Assembly (NCBI GenBank): GCA_959604355.1
Contig: CAUHAO010000007.1
Location: 1-64,000, forward strand
Origin: an uncultured Eubacteriales bacterium
GTDB lineage: Bacteria; Bacillota; Clostridia; Oscillospirales; UBA644
Direction of reading: 5' to 3'
DNA: 64,000 nt
Shown here: positions 8,567 through 17,812 of the stretch, one piece after another
Layout: the number at the start of each line of letters is the position of its first letter
Numbering within the stretch: position 1 is the stretch's first letter
Position numbers and translations under genes: made by a program
Notes under the pieces: model-generated
Databases searched by the model: none
What the model was told of the DNA's origin: nothing
The model's input: only the letters and a program-made list of their open reading frames with translations

Positions 8567-9136
8567 ATGGATTATATCATAGTCGGTCTCGGAAACCCCG
8601 GAAATGAATATGCATTGACACGCCATAACGCCGGATGGATCGCAATAGATCATATCGCGGCGGAGTTAGGCGTCAAGGTAAATAGAATAAAATTCAAGTC
8701 CGTCTGCGCGGATGTGAATATCGGCGGCAAAAAAGTATTGCTTATGAAGCCGCAGACGTTCATGAACAACTCCGGGCAGGCTGTTTCCGATGCCGCAAGG
8801 TTCTATAAGATACCACCGCAGAACATTATCGTTATATGCGACGATATAAATCTGCCCACCGCACGTCTGCGTATCAGACAAAAAGGCAGCGACGGCGGCC
8901 ACAACGGACTTAAAAGCATTATCTGTCTGCTCAACTCAAACGAATTCCCGCGCATAAGAATCGGCGTTTCCGACAGGACAAATCCCAATATAGACCTTGC
9001 GGACTGGGTTCTCGGAACGTTCTCAGAGTCGGAGCAGAAAGCACTTGCCGCAAGACTTGACGACATTTATAACGCCGCGATACTTTTCACGGAAAACAAA
9101 CCCGAACTCGCAATGAGCAGATACAACGGAGACTGA
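8567..9136 (+). CDS. pth: Peptidyl-tRNA hydrolase
   Basis: A 189-residue Pth that releases peptides from prematurely dropped peptidyl-tRNA. Visible marks are VGLGNPGNEYALTRHNAGW at the N-terminus with the catalytic His of the TRHN motif, MKPQTFMNNSG, ICDDINLP with the catalytic Asp, and GSDGGHNGLKSI. The length is normal. It lies 3 nt after typA and 1 nt before mfd, and the pth-mfd pairing is common in Firmicutes. Confidence 0.95.
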   Translation: MDYIIVGLGNPGNEYALTRHNAGWIAIDHIAAELGVKVNRIKFKSVCADVNIGGKKVLLMKPQTFMNNSGQAVSDAARFYKIPPQNIIVICDDINLPTARLRIRQKGSDGGHNGLKSIICLLNSNEFPRIRIGVSDRTNPNIDLADWVLGTFSESEQKALAARLDDIYNAAILFTENKPELAMSRYNGD

Positions 9137-9137
9137 A

Positions 9138-12100
9138 ATGGACTCAACCGTAGAAGTTCTTCGCAAACTCACCGAATACAAAGAGCTTTATGAAGCCTGC
9201 GCCGACGGCCGCACTACTGCGGTTTTCGGCGTTGACGTTCATAAGGCTTATTTTTCTGCTCTTTTATGCAAAGACCTTGACCGGCCCGCGTTCATAATCG
9301 TTGCCGACGAGGCGGCGGCGCGCATGGTATGTGAAATAATGAATGCTCAGGTGGGAAAATCATATATTTTTCCCGCCAAAGACTATGCGTTCAGAGATAT
9401 AGAAAGCGTTTCACGGTTTGACGAGAACCGACGCATAGAAATCATAAGTCTTATCCGTAAAAACAATTATAACGCTGTCATAATCCCGGCGGACGCGCTT
9501 TGCGCGACGGTAATGCCGCCCGAAAGCTATACGGAATTTGAACTCACAACGGACTCGTCGGCGAATCTTTCAGACCTTTCCGCACGACTCACGCAGATGG
9601 GCTACGAGTTTTTCAGCGCTGTCGAAGGCCCGGGACAGTTCTCCGTGCGCGGCGGTATCCTCGATATTTTCCCTCCCGGTGAAGACGCTCCGTACAGAAT
9701 CGAATTTTTCGGCGACGAAGTTGACAGCATCTCGCTTTTTGACATCAATACCCAACGCCGTACCGAGATAAAAGACAAAGTCACCGTCACACCTGCAAAA
9801 GAATTCTCAGCGGAGCTTTGCAAAAAGCTGCTCGGAATTCTGGAGCCGATAGCAGACAGACCTCACGTCGCGAAAGATGTGGAAATGCTTAAAATGGGCG
9901 TACTGCCGAAACACGACAGATACATTCCTGCCTGCTACGAACGCAAAGCGGGAATCCTTGATTACGCCCCCGATAACGCGTTATTTTTCATTTTCAATCT
10001 GCGCGACATTAAAGAACGCCTCGACGGCTTTATTTTCCGCCTTGAAAGTGATATAAAATCACTCGCGGAAGACGGCTACACGTTCCTCAAAGACGATTAT
10101 TATTTTACTTCCGAGCAGATTTTTGCCTCGATAAAGTCCCCCGTGATATTTGAGACCCTTCCCTGCTCGGTCAATGAGTTTCCGCCGCAAAAGATTATAG
10201 ATATTGCGCTTTACCCCGCAAACGTTTCCACTCCCGCTATGCTCAAAGACAGTGTGCTGGAACTGCTTGAAAGCGGCTATAACGTTACAGTACTTGCGTC
10301 GGATGCACGCCACACCGCGGAACTCATACAGGATTACCCGAACACTCTCGGTCTTACGATAACACAGGGCGCTCTTCCCTACGGCTTCAATGCGCCGTCA
10401 ATACGCACTGCCGTTTTCTCCTTCAAAAACATACGCACCGAAAACGCAAAAAAGCGCCGAGCGCGAAAATACGAACGAGGCGAGCGCATAAAGAGCTTTT
10501 CGGACATCCACGAAGGCGACTATGTCGTACATTCCGACTACGGAATCGGTGTCTATGACGGCATACACAAGGTCACACAAAACAACATAACAAAAGATTT
10601 TATAAAAATTAAATATCTCGGCACGGATGTGCTTTATATCCCGTGTGAGCAGCTCGACCGCATCTCTAAATACATTGGCGGAGACACGGAAGTAAAGATC
10701 AAGCTCAACAAACTCGGCGGAACGGATTGGACGAAAACGAAACAACGCGTCAAAAAAGCCGTGCGCGACCTCGCGAAAAACCTTATCGAGCTTTACGGCC
10801 AAAGGGCGAAGGTCAAAGGCCATTGTTTCAGCCCCGACACCGAATGGCAGCACAATTTCGAGGCGAGTTTTGAGTTCGAGGAGACAGAAGACCAACTGAG
10901 GTGCATCGACGAGATCAAAGCCGACATGGAATCCTCAAAGCCGATGGATCGTCTGCTTTGCGGCGACGTCGGATTCGGAAAAACGGAAGTCGCTCTGCGT
11001 GCCGTCTTCAAGTGCGTCAATGACTCTATGCAGGCGGCAATTCTCGCACCGACGACGATTCTTGCTTTCCAGCATTACAACACCATCCTGCGCCGTTTTG
11101 ACGGCTATCCCGTAAAAATAGAACTGCTTTCTCGAATGCGCACGCCTAAGCAGCAGGAAGAAATACTGCGAAAACTCAAACGCGGCGAAATTGACGTGCT
11201 CATCGGCACGCACCGTCTGATACAGAAAGATGTCGTATTCAAAAATCTCGGCTTGCTCGTAATCGATGAAGAACAGCGTTTCGGTGTAGCACACAAGGAA
11301 AAGCTGAAAGAAGCGACAAAATCGGTCGATGTGCTCACGCTTTCCGCGACGCCGATACCTCGAACGCTCAATATGTCTCTGGCGGGAATACGTGATATAT
11401 CAATACTCAACGAGCCTCCGCATAACCGTTACCCCGTCACGACCTATGTCGCGGAATACGATATAGGTATAATCAGCGACGCGATAAAACGCGAAGTGGC
11501 ACGTGGGGGACAGTGCTTCTATCTGCACAACCGCATAGAAACGATATATAAGACCGCGGCTCTGATAAATGAAAAAACAGGTGTAAGAGTTGCAGTGGCT
11601 CATGGAAAAATGTCGCATGAAGAACTTTCGGGAATATGGGAAAGTCTCGTCGCCGGCGACATTGATGTACTCGTCTGCACGACGATAATCGAAACCGGTG
11701 TCGACGTGCCAAACTGCAACACACTAATTATTGAAGACGCGGACAAACTCGGACTTGCGCAGTTGCACCAGATACGCGGACGTGTCGGAAGAACCGACAG
11801 ACGCGCATTTGCGTACTTCATGTTCAAGCGCGGCAAAACGCTTTCCGCAGACGCTTACAAGCGCCTTATGACTATACGCGAATATACCGAATTCGGCTCA
11901 GGTCTCAAGATCGCGATGCGAGACCTTGAAATACGCGGTGCCGGAGACATTCTCGGCGCAGAACAGAGCGGTCATCTCGTCACGGTGGGCTTTGATATGT
12001 ATATGAAGTTGCTCGAAACCGCGGTGTCGGAAGAAAAAGGCGAAGTTCCCACGAACGCGGAGTGTCTCGTGGACGTAAAAGTCAACGCGTACATTCCCGA

Positions 12101-12515
12101 TTCATTCATAAGAGATTCCGAGACCCGAATCGAAATATACAAAATGATCGCGGGAATATCGACAGACGAAGATTATTCGGACGTACTCGACGAGATAATC
12201 GATCGATTCGGCGATCCCCCGCATGAGATCATCGATTTGATGAAAATCTCGATCCTCCGCACGCGCTCGGCGGCAGCAGGATTCTCTGAAGTGCGGCAAG
12301 TCAACACTAACCTTCTATTCTTCCCCTCAAGCGCACCCGAACTGCGAACTCTTGCACCGCTGAATGCAAAATACGGCAGGAAAGTGCTTTTCAGCGCGGG
12401 AACAAAGCCTTATTTCACGCTCAAGACCGACGGTGACCCTGTCGCTCAGGGCACAGACTTCGCGACGGAATACAGAAAATTGCTTGATGATATTTCCGCA
12501 CATGACACACTCTGA
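9138..12515 (+). CDS. mfd: Transcription-repair coupling factor Mfd
   Basis: A 1125-residue Mfd that displaces RNA polymerase stalled at DNA damage and recruits UvrA. In order: UvrB-like N-terminal domains; the CarD-like RNA polymerase interaction domain around residues 445-510 (DIHEGDYVVHSDYGIGVY); the superfamily 2 translocase with Walker A LLCGDVGFGKTEVALRA near 610-625; DEEQRFGV; TLSATPIPRTLNMSL; GIRDISILNEPP; and the second RecA lobe with DKLGLAQLHQIRGRVGR. A C-terminal autoinhibitory domain follows. Nothing is missing. It is the last gene of typA-pth-mfd. Confidence 0.96.
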   Translation: MDSTVEVLRKLTEYKELYEACADGRTTAVFGVDVHKAYFSALLCKDLDRPAFIIVADEAAARMVCEIMNAQVGKSYIFPAKDYAFRDIESVSRFDENRRIEIISLIRKNNYNAVIIPADALCATVMPPESYTEFELTTDSSANLSDLSARLTQMGYEFFSAVEGPGQFSVRGGILDIFPPGEDAPYRIEFFGDEVDSISLFDINTQRRTEIKDKVTVTPAKEFSAELCKKLLGILEPIADRPHVAKDVEMLKMGVLPKHDRYIPACYERKAGILDYAPDNALFFIFNLRDIKERLDGFIFRLESDIKSLAEDGYTFLKDDYYFTSEQIFASIKSPVIFETLPCSVNEFPPQKIIDIALYPANVSTPAMLKDSVLELLESGYNVTVLASDARHTAELIQDYPNTLGLTITQGALPYGFNAPSIRTAVFSFKNIRTENAKKRRARKYERGERIKSFSDIHEGDYVVHSDYGIGVYDGIHKVTQNNITKDFIKIKYLGTDVLYIPCEQLDRISKYIGGDTEVKIKLNKLGGTDWTKTKQRVKKAVRDLAKNLIELYGQRAKVKGHCFSPDTEWQHNFEASFEFEETEDQLRCIDEIKADMESSKPMDRLLCGDVGFGKTEVALRAVFKCVNDSMQAAILAPTTILAFQHYNTILRRFDGYPVKIELLSRMRTPKQQEEILRKLKRGEIDVLIGTHRLIQKDVVFKNLGLLVIDEEQRFGVAHKEKLKEATKSVDVLTLSATPIPRTLNMSLAGIRDISILNEPPHNRYPVTTYVAEYDIGIISDAIKREVARGGQCFYLHNRIETIYKTAALINEKTGVRVAVAHGKMSHEELSGIWESLVAGDIDVLVCTTIIETGVDVPNCNTLIIEDADKLGLAQLHQIRGRVGRTDRRAFAYFMFKRGKTLSADAYKRLMTIREYTEFGSGLKIAMRDLEIRGAGDILGAEQSGHLVTVGFDMYMKLLETAVSEEKGEVPTNAECLVDVKVNAYIPDSFIRDSETRIEIYKMIAGISTDEDYSDVLDEIIDRFGDPPHEIIDLMKISILRTRSAAAGFSEVRQVNTNLLFFPSSAPELRTLAPLNAKYGRKVLFSAGTKPYFTLKTDGDPVAQGTDFATEYRKLLDDISAHDTL

Positions 12516-12560
12516 TTTCGGCAGATATCGGACAATTTTTGAATATTTTCACGCCATTCA

Positions 12561-12589
12561 TAGACTTTTTCCGCGTCGCGTGTTATACT
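12561..12589 (+). promoter_or_regulatory. Promoter for the foldase-like lipoprotein gene
   Basis: TAGACT (12561-12566), a 17-nt spacer and TATACT (12584-12589) sit about 30 nt before the ATG at 12619, in the gap after mfd. Confidence 0.6.
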
Positions 12590-12618
12590 TTATACAAATC
12601 CACGATAACGAGGTCAAT

Positions 12619-13758
12619 ATGAAAAAAATAAAGACTTTTATATCCTTACTTCTTCCCACGCTGATGCTGCTCGCGCTTCTCTGTGGTTGTGCCGACACGT
12701 CCTATGCCGCGCAGTCCGGAGATAAGAAATATCCGGCTTCCGTATACGCGTACTATGCCTACTCGGTGCGTGACTATTACGAGGCGCTGCTCAAAGATTA
12801 TTACGGCGCGGAAGATTTCGACACGCTCCTCAAAATGGATATAAAAACGGGATATCCACTCTACTCGTATATAATTGACGCGACGAAATCGGAATATCTT
12901 TCTCACATTATAATTACCGAAAGATTCAACGAACTCGGGCTTGAATTTTCCGATGAGACGAAGGCTGACATAGACAACTACATCACCGAAAATTTTGTTG
13001 ACGTATACGGTGAAGACGGATTTGCCAATATATGCCGTACTCTCGGTCTTACAGGCTCGGAGTTCAAGGATGTAGTCTCGATGCCGTACAAGAGTGAAAT
13101 GATACTCGACTATTATTTCGGAGAAAACGGTCCCTATGAAGTCTCTGATGAACAAAAGCGAGAAATATACGAAAGCGACTACGCGCGCTTCAAATACATT
13201 GTCATCGGGAAAATAGGTTCCGACGGCTCACAGCTTCCGACTGCGGAACTTGTTGAGAAAATGAACAGGGCCGACGAGGCGCTTGAAAGAGCGAAAAACG
13301 GCGAAGAATTCGAATCTCTTATCGCTGAATATTCAGAGGATTATTACAAGATAACGGCTGATTTGTCGGACGAGGAAAAAGAAACAAAAACCTCAGCAAA
13401 TGAAGTAATGGTCACCGACGGACTTGTGGTTGATAAGAAAGGAATCGTTGACTACAATTCCTACACATATTACGACTACACGCTCGACTCGAATATCATA
13501 GACAAACTTTTCGTTCTCCAGAACGGCGATGTGGCTATGGTCGAAATTTCAAATGCGTTCTGGATAATCAAAAAATATGACAAATACGAGGACGAAAAAT
13601 ATTATAACAGCAAAGAAAGCCTTATCTATAACAGTATTGCCGAGCCCATAAGCGAAGAACTTATGACAAAATGGACTGACGATCTGGGGCTCGTGTTTAA
13701 CATCAAAACAGTCAACAAATACGACCCCAGAGAGATTTCCGCGCTTTTCACAAAATAA
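12619..13758 (+). CDS. Foldase-like lipoprotein (SurA/PrsA N-terminal type)
   Basis: A 379-residue exported lipoprotein. A basic start and hydrophobic stretch end in a lipobox with Cys24 (LCGC), so it is anchored to the outer face of the membrane. The rest resembles the helical chaperone part of SurA/PrsA foldases, with acidic, Tyr-rich helices. No clear parvulin isomerase motif is visible, so it may be a chaperone without prolyl isomerase activity. The frame stays open upstream into mfd, but the promoter at 12561-12589 and the signal peptide fix the ATG at 12619. It is a single-gene unit ended by a strong terminator. Confidence 0.7.
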   Translation: MKKIKTFISLLLPTLMLLALLCGCADTSYAAQSGDKKYPASVYAYYAYSVRDYYEALLKDYYGAEDFDTLLKMDIKTGYPLYSYIIDATKSEYLSHIIITERFNELGLEFSDETKADIDNYITENFVDVYGEDGFANICRTLGLTGSEFKDVVSMPYKSEMILDYYFGENGPYEVSDEQKREIYESDYARFKYIVIGKIGSDGSQLPTAELVEKMNRADEALERAKNGEEFESLIAEYSEDYYKITADLSDEEKETKTSANEVMVTDGLVVDKKGIVDYNSYTYYDYTLDSNIIDKLFVLQNGDVAMVEISNAFWIIKKYDKYEDEKYYNSKESLIYNSIAEPISEELMTKWTDDLGLVFNIKTVNKYDPREISALFTK

Positions 13759-13793
13759 AGCGCGAGCACACAAAAAATTAAATATACACGCAA

Positions 13794-13823
13794 AACGACC
13801 GCGGATTTAAATCCGCGGTCGTT
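13794..13823. terminator. Bidirectional terminator between the lipoprotein gene and tldE
   Basis: A perfect 30-nt palindrome with two 15-bp arms (AACGACCGCGGATTT and its complement) lies between convergent genes. It is followed by GTTTTTA on the plus strand and TTTTGCG on the minus strand. Confidence 0.8.
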
Positions 13824-13846
13824 GTTTTTATCCTGTTATTTACCTA

Positions 13847-15145
13847 TTATTTACCTGAAATGACTATGTCGGAAACTTTGACCCAAGGCAGAATAGAGTC
13901 GCCGGTGTTGACAAGCTCTTTCGAGGATTCCTTGATATCAAGAAGGAGTTTCGCGAGGTTTCCGCTTATCATCGTTTCACTGACGGCACACGTTATCTTG
14001 CCGTCCTCAACAAGGAAGCTGTTTTTTGCAACACCCGAAAAGTCGCCGCTTCCGCCGGGAGATCCGCCCGAAAACCTCGAAACGATAAGGCCTTTTTTTA
14101 CCGATGCTATCATTTCGTCAAGAGTATGCTCCCCTGCTTTCATAACGAGATTACCGCCCGCGCTGGAACTGCGCTTATTGCCCGTTTTCTTCGCGCCGTA
14201 ACGGCCGAGAACGAAGTTTTTGAGCACGCCGTCTTCTATGAGCGGCATGTTCTGCGCGACATATCCGTCACCGGTCATGAAATAACCGCCGGGAAGATCC
14301 GTGTTTCTGGGCTGGCTCCATATAGAAAAGCTGTCCGCCGCGACTTTTTTGCCGAGGCTGTCTTTGAAAATACTTGTACCATCAATGAGCGACCTCTCAC
14401 TCATAAAGTTGCTGACTACTGACGAGAACATGTCTTCAAAGCACGAAGGCGTGAGAATCACGTCGCCGACAAACTTCCCGTTTACAGGAACTGTCTCTAT
14501 CTGCTTTACAGTATCCGAGATGACGTTCTCGATCATGCCAAGTTTCATAAAGGGCTTCGTTATATCGTTAAAAAGTACGTATGAGTAGTTCATGGAAGAT
14601 GTTTTCCCGTCCTGCACCGCCATAAACGAGGGGGAGAAAACATAAAACCCGTTTGTCGAAACAAGGTCTGTACCTTTCGTGTTTCTGTAAAGCGACGTAA
14701 CAGCGTCATGCTCTATGGTTATGCTGTCAAAGCTTATCTGCGGGTATTTTTCTTTGCACTCGGCAATGAATTTTTTCAGCCCGTTGTACATGCCCTCTTT
14801 ATCGGGGACGAGTACGCCGCGCTCGCTTTTACCCATGTCCGGCACGTCGCATATTCCTTCCGCATCGTCGGGAATAGAGGACTCAAGTGCCGACATCGCC
14901 TGAGCTATACAGCCGTCAATGACCTCATGCTCCGTAGAGTTCGTGGATACAGTGCCTTTTTTATTGTCCTTGATCGCCTTCATTGATACCGAAGTGTCAA
15001 AGTTCGTGCGTATCATGCTGATTTTGCCGGATTCATAATAGATTTCCGTCTTGACCTTATCGGAGATATGGCATTCCGCCATATCCGCACCTGCTTTGGT
15101 GAAGGACTGCAGAATATAATTCGCAAGATTGTGTCTGTCTGTCAT
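13847..15145 (-). CDS. tldE: TldE/PmbA-type subunit of the TldD/TldE protease
   Basis: A 432-residue PmbA/TldE homologue. In characterised pairs TldD and TldE form a heteromeric metalloprotease in which TldE lacks the zinc HExxxH motif, as here, and shapes the cavity. Visible marks are an N-terminal mixed domain and the Gly-rich C-terminal barrel segments, SSSAGGNLVMKAGEHTLDEM and FSGGSPGGSGDFSGVA. It lies 12 nt after tldD. The complex degrades unfolded peptides and in some bacteria matures antibiotic peptides (microcin B17) or antitoxins; no precursor peptide gene is seen nearby. Confidence 0.92.
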   Translation of the reverse strand: MTDRHNLANYILQSFTKAGADMAECHISDKVKTEIYYESGKISMIRTNFDTSVSMKAIKDNKKGTVSTNSTEHEVIDGCIAQAMSALESSIPDDAEGICDVPDMGKSERGVLVPDKEGMYNGLKKFIAECKEKYPQISFDSITIEHDAVTSLYRNTKGTDLVSTNGFYVFSPSFMAVQDGKTSSMNYSYVLFNDITKPFMKLGMIENVISDTVKQIETVPVNGKFVGDVILTPSCFEDMFSSVVSNFMSERSLIDGTSIFKDSLGKKVAADSFSIWSQPRNTDLPGGYFMTGDGYVAQNMPLIEDGVLKNFVLGRYGAKKTGNKRSSSAGGNLVMKAGEHTLDEMIASVKKGLIVSRFSGGSPGGSGDFSGVAKNSFLVEDGKITCAVSETMISGNLAKLLLDIKESSKELVNTGDSILPWVKVSDIVISGK

Positions 15146-15157
15146 TTCCGAACCTCC

Positions 15158-16543
15158 TTATCTGCCGCCGATATTGACTTTGCATCTGATAGAGGGACCG
15201 CCCATGCTGACGGGGATACTCTGCTTCTTGCCGCACATTCCTGCGCAATTCCAGACCATTTCGTCGGAAAGCATATCGACGGTCTGAAGCATTTCAAACG
15301 CAACCCCGGAGATCGTGGTATCTTTTATCGCTCTGCCGAGCTTGCCGTTCTTTATCTCGTAACCGAAGTTGATGCCAAACATGAATTCACTCGTCGCATC
15401 TGCTTGTCCGTTTCCGGTATTGACAAGATAATAGCCGTCCTCAACGGATGCTATCATATCCTCAAGCTTGGACTTGCCGGGAAGGATTGCCGTGTTTCTC
15501 ATTCTTATAAGCGGTTCGTCGGAGAAATTGAACGCTCTTGCGTTGCCCGTGGGCTCAACACCGAAATGCTGTGCGCTTTCCTTATTGTGCATATAGCCGC
15601 GCAGGATACCGTTTTCAATAAGCATCGCGTCTTTTGCCGGCGTGCCCTCATCGTCTACCCATACAGGGACGGGTAGGGTTTTGCCGTCATAGGTGTTTGC
15701 AAAGTCTACCATTGTAACCAATTCGCTTGCAACGCGTTTATTCAGATAAGGTCCTCCGACAGAGCCGGAAAGAACAAAGTCCGCTTCTACGGTATGCCCT
15801 ACAGCCTCATGGGCAAGCATTCCCGCAAGTTCGGAGTCGATTATGCAGGTTTTGAGACCCGCGTCTGCGTAAACGCCTTCCTTTTTGCGGCGTACTTTGG
15901 TATATATTTTATCAATTCTCTCATAAAGTTTTGCGGGATCTGTAAACACCTCGTCAAACAGTCCGTAATACGCAAAAGGCTCGGCTATTTCAACGGGAAC
16001 GCCATCATCTCCCATGACCGTCATGGAAACAAATATGGTGGATCTCGGAATAAAGCTGTGGCTCACGACGCCGTCGGATGTAACGAGAAGTTTTTCCATA
16101 TCCAGACAGTTCGCGATGACGAAACGGCTCGCAAGATCTTTGTATTTATCCGTGATATAAGCGTCCACCTGTGCCGAGAAATCCGCAAGGACTTTCTGTG
16201 ACACGGTGTCATCACGGGAATAATTGAGAGGCTGAGTGAAGGATGCTACGGGAGCAAAAGGCTGTTTGCCGAGTTTTTCCTTAGAGTCAAGGAATACCGC
16301 GTTATCCTCTGCCGCAGCGACGACCGCCGCGATGCTTTCGGGAGAATATTCGGGATTTGCCGCGAATCCGTACGCACCGTTCTTATATATTCTCGCATTG
16401 ACGCCGCCCGTGGTAGATGCTCCGTTTGCGATCATATTTCCGTTGAGCAGAACGACACGTTTTGATGTGTTCTGCTGCGCTCTGACTTCCGTATAATCAC
16501 GGAATCCGCCCGCAGCGTAAGCACTTATATAGTCTTTGAGCAT
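15158..16543 (-). CDS. tldD: TldD-type metalloprotease subunit
   Basis: A 461-residue TldD homologue carrying the catalytic zinc motif HEAVGH (HExxxH) near residue 245, within MLAHEAVGHTVEADF. The third ligand is expected in the C-terminal CAGMCGKK region, as in the family. It begins with a promoter-proximal ATG preceded by AAAGGAGAG and pairs with tldE directly downstream. The natural substrate in Clostridia is unknown; general peptide turnover is the safe reading. Confidence 0.93.
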   Translation of the reverse strand: MLKDYISAYAAGGFRDYTEVRAQQNTSKRVVLLNGNMIANGASTTGGVNARIYKNGAYGFAANPEYSPESIAAVVAAAEDNAVFLDSKEKLGKQPFAPVASFTQPLNYSRDDTVSQKVLADFSAQVDAYITDKYKDLASRFVIANCLDMEKLLVTSDGVVSHSFIPRSTIFVSMTVMGDDGVPVEIAEPFAYYGLFDEVFTDPAKLYERIDKIYTKVRRKKEGVYADAGLKTCIIDSELAGMLAHEAVGHTVEADFVLSGSVGGPYLNKRVASELVTMVDFANTYDGKTLPVPVWVDDEGTPAKDAMLIENGILRGYMHNKESAQHFGVEPTGNARAFNFSDEPLIRMRNTAILPGKSKLEDMIASVEDGYYLVNTGNGQADATSEFMFGINFGYEIKNGKLGRAIKDTTISGVAFEMLQTVDMLSDEMVWNCAGMCGKKQSIPVSMGGPSIRCKVNIGGR

Positions 16544-16579
16544 AAAATCTCTCCTTTTTGTAAGAAATATACTATTTTA

Positions 16580-16608
16580 AGTATATCACATTTTAACAAA
16601 AACTGCAA
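16580..16608 (-). promoter_or_regulatory. Promoter for tldD-tldE
   Basis: On the minus strand TTGCAG (16608-16603), a 17-nt spacer and TATACT (16585-16580) lie about 35 nt before the tldD start. Confidence 0.6.
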
Positions 16609-16711
16609 GTATTTACGAAAAAATTTACTAAAACTGCCGCATATACAGTCTTCATTATTCCGAAGAAATACCGACGTTAAAAGAGTTGCCCTAAATGTCA
16701 CAAAAAAAGAC

Positions 16712-16740
16712 TTGCGCATTATTTTTTTATATGATAGAAT
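16712..16740 (+). promoter_or_regulatory. Probable promoter for galE
   Basis: TTGCGC (16712-16717) and TAGAAT (16735-16740) are 17 nt apart in an AT-rich gap. The -35 match is weak beyond TTG. Confidence 0.4.
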
Positions 16741-16791
16741 AATAGGTAATAATCCCCTGCAAATAAATGAGTTCAGGAAGAAGGAAGTACC

Positions 16792-17811
16792 ATGACTGTA
16801 TTGCTTACCGGCGGCGCGGGATATATCGGTTCTCACACCGCTGTGGAATTTCTTGAAAAAGGCTACGATGTCGTCATTGCCGACAACTTTGTAAACAGCA
16901 GTCCCGAATCCGTAAAACGCGTTGAAAAGATCACGGGAAAGAAAGTCAAACTCTATGAATGTGACGTTGCGGATAAATCCGCGCTCGAAAGAGTATTTGA
17001 TGAAAACGAAATCGACGGCGTCGTACATTTCGCCGGGCTGAAAGCCGTCGGCGAATCCGTACGAGAACCGCTTATGTATTACAGAAATAATCTCGACTCC
17101 ACCCTTACCCTTCTCGAAACGATGAAGAAGTACGGCGTTCATAATTTTATTTTCAGCTCTTCGGCAACGGTCTACGGCACTCCCGAAAAGGTTCCCGTTG
17201 CGGAGACCGCGCCCACAGGCAACTGTACTAATCCATACGGCTGGACGAAATACATGATTGAGCAGATTGTCAAAGGAACAGCTGTTGCAGATAAAGAATT
17301 TTCCGCGGTACTGTTGCGCTACTTTAATCCCGTCGGCGCACATAAAAGCGGACTTATAGGCGAAATGCCAAACGGTATCCCTAACAACCTCATGCCGTTC
17401 ATCACCCAAGTCGCGACAAAAAAACTCGACCACCTCAATGTTTTCGGCAACGATTACCCCACTCCCGACGGCACGGGTGTGCGCGACTATATCCATGTAG
17501 TTGACCTGGCAAAAGGCCACGTCTGCGCCATAGACTACTGCGTCAAGCACAAGGGCGTCGAAGTATTCAACCTCGGCACGGGAATCGGTTACAGCGTTCT
17601 CGATATTGTCAACTCCTTCATGAAAGTCAATAATATCGACATTCCCTACGTCATCGCACCCCGCCGTGACGGTGACATTGCAGAAACATACGCAGACCCC
17701 TCCAAAGCAGGCAGAGAACTCGGCTGGAAAGCGGAGCTTGATCTCAACGATATGTGTGCAGACTCCTGGAACTGGCAGAAAAAAAATCCTAACGGATACG
17801 AGGATAAATGA
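16792..17811 (+). CDS. galE: UDP-glucose 4-epimerase
   Basis: A 339-residue GalE that interconverts UDP-glucose and UDP-galactose with tightly bound NAD. The NAD-binding loop TGGAGYIGSH is at residues 6-15. The catalytic Ser lies in FSSSATVYG, and the Tyr/Lys pair in YGWTK is near residue 149, followed by the substrate loop LLRYFNPVGAH and GDGTGVRDYIHV-like residues (here DGTGVRDYIHV). The stop TGA is 1 nt before the ATG of the GH95 gene, so the two are co-transcribed. This suggests a role in intracellular use of galactose- and fucose-containing glycans. Confidence 0.95.
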   Translation: MTVLLTGGAGYIGSHTAVEFLEKGYDVVIADNFVNSSPESVKRVEKITGKKVKLYECDVADKSALERVFDENEIDGVVHFAGLKAVGESVREPLMYYRNNLDSTLTLLETMKKYGVHNFIFSSSATVYGTPEKVPVAETAPTGNCTNPYGWTKYMIEQIVKGTAVADKEFSAVLLRYFNPVGAHKSGLIGEMPNGIPNNLMPFITQVATKKLDHLNVFGNDYPTPDGTGVRDYIHVVDLAKGHVCAIDYCVKHKGVEVFNLGTGIGYSVLDIVNSFMKVNNIDIPYVIAPRRDGDIAETYADPSKAGRELGWKAELDLNDMCADSWNWQKKNPNGYEDK

Positions 17812-17812
17812 C

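Noticed and set aside
12364..12618. Upstream extension of the foldase-like lipoprotein frame
   Set aside because: It overlaps the end of mfd and contains the promoter; the signal peptide begins at 12619.
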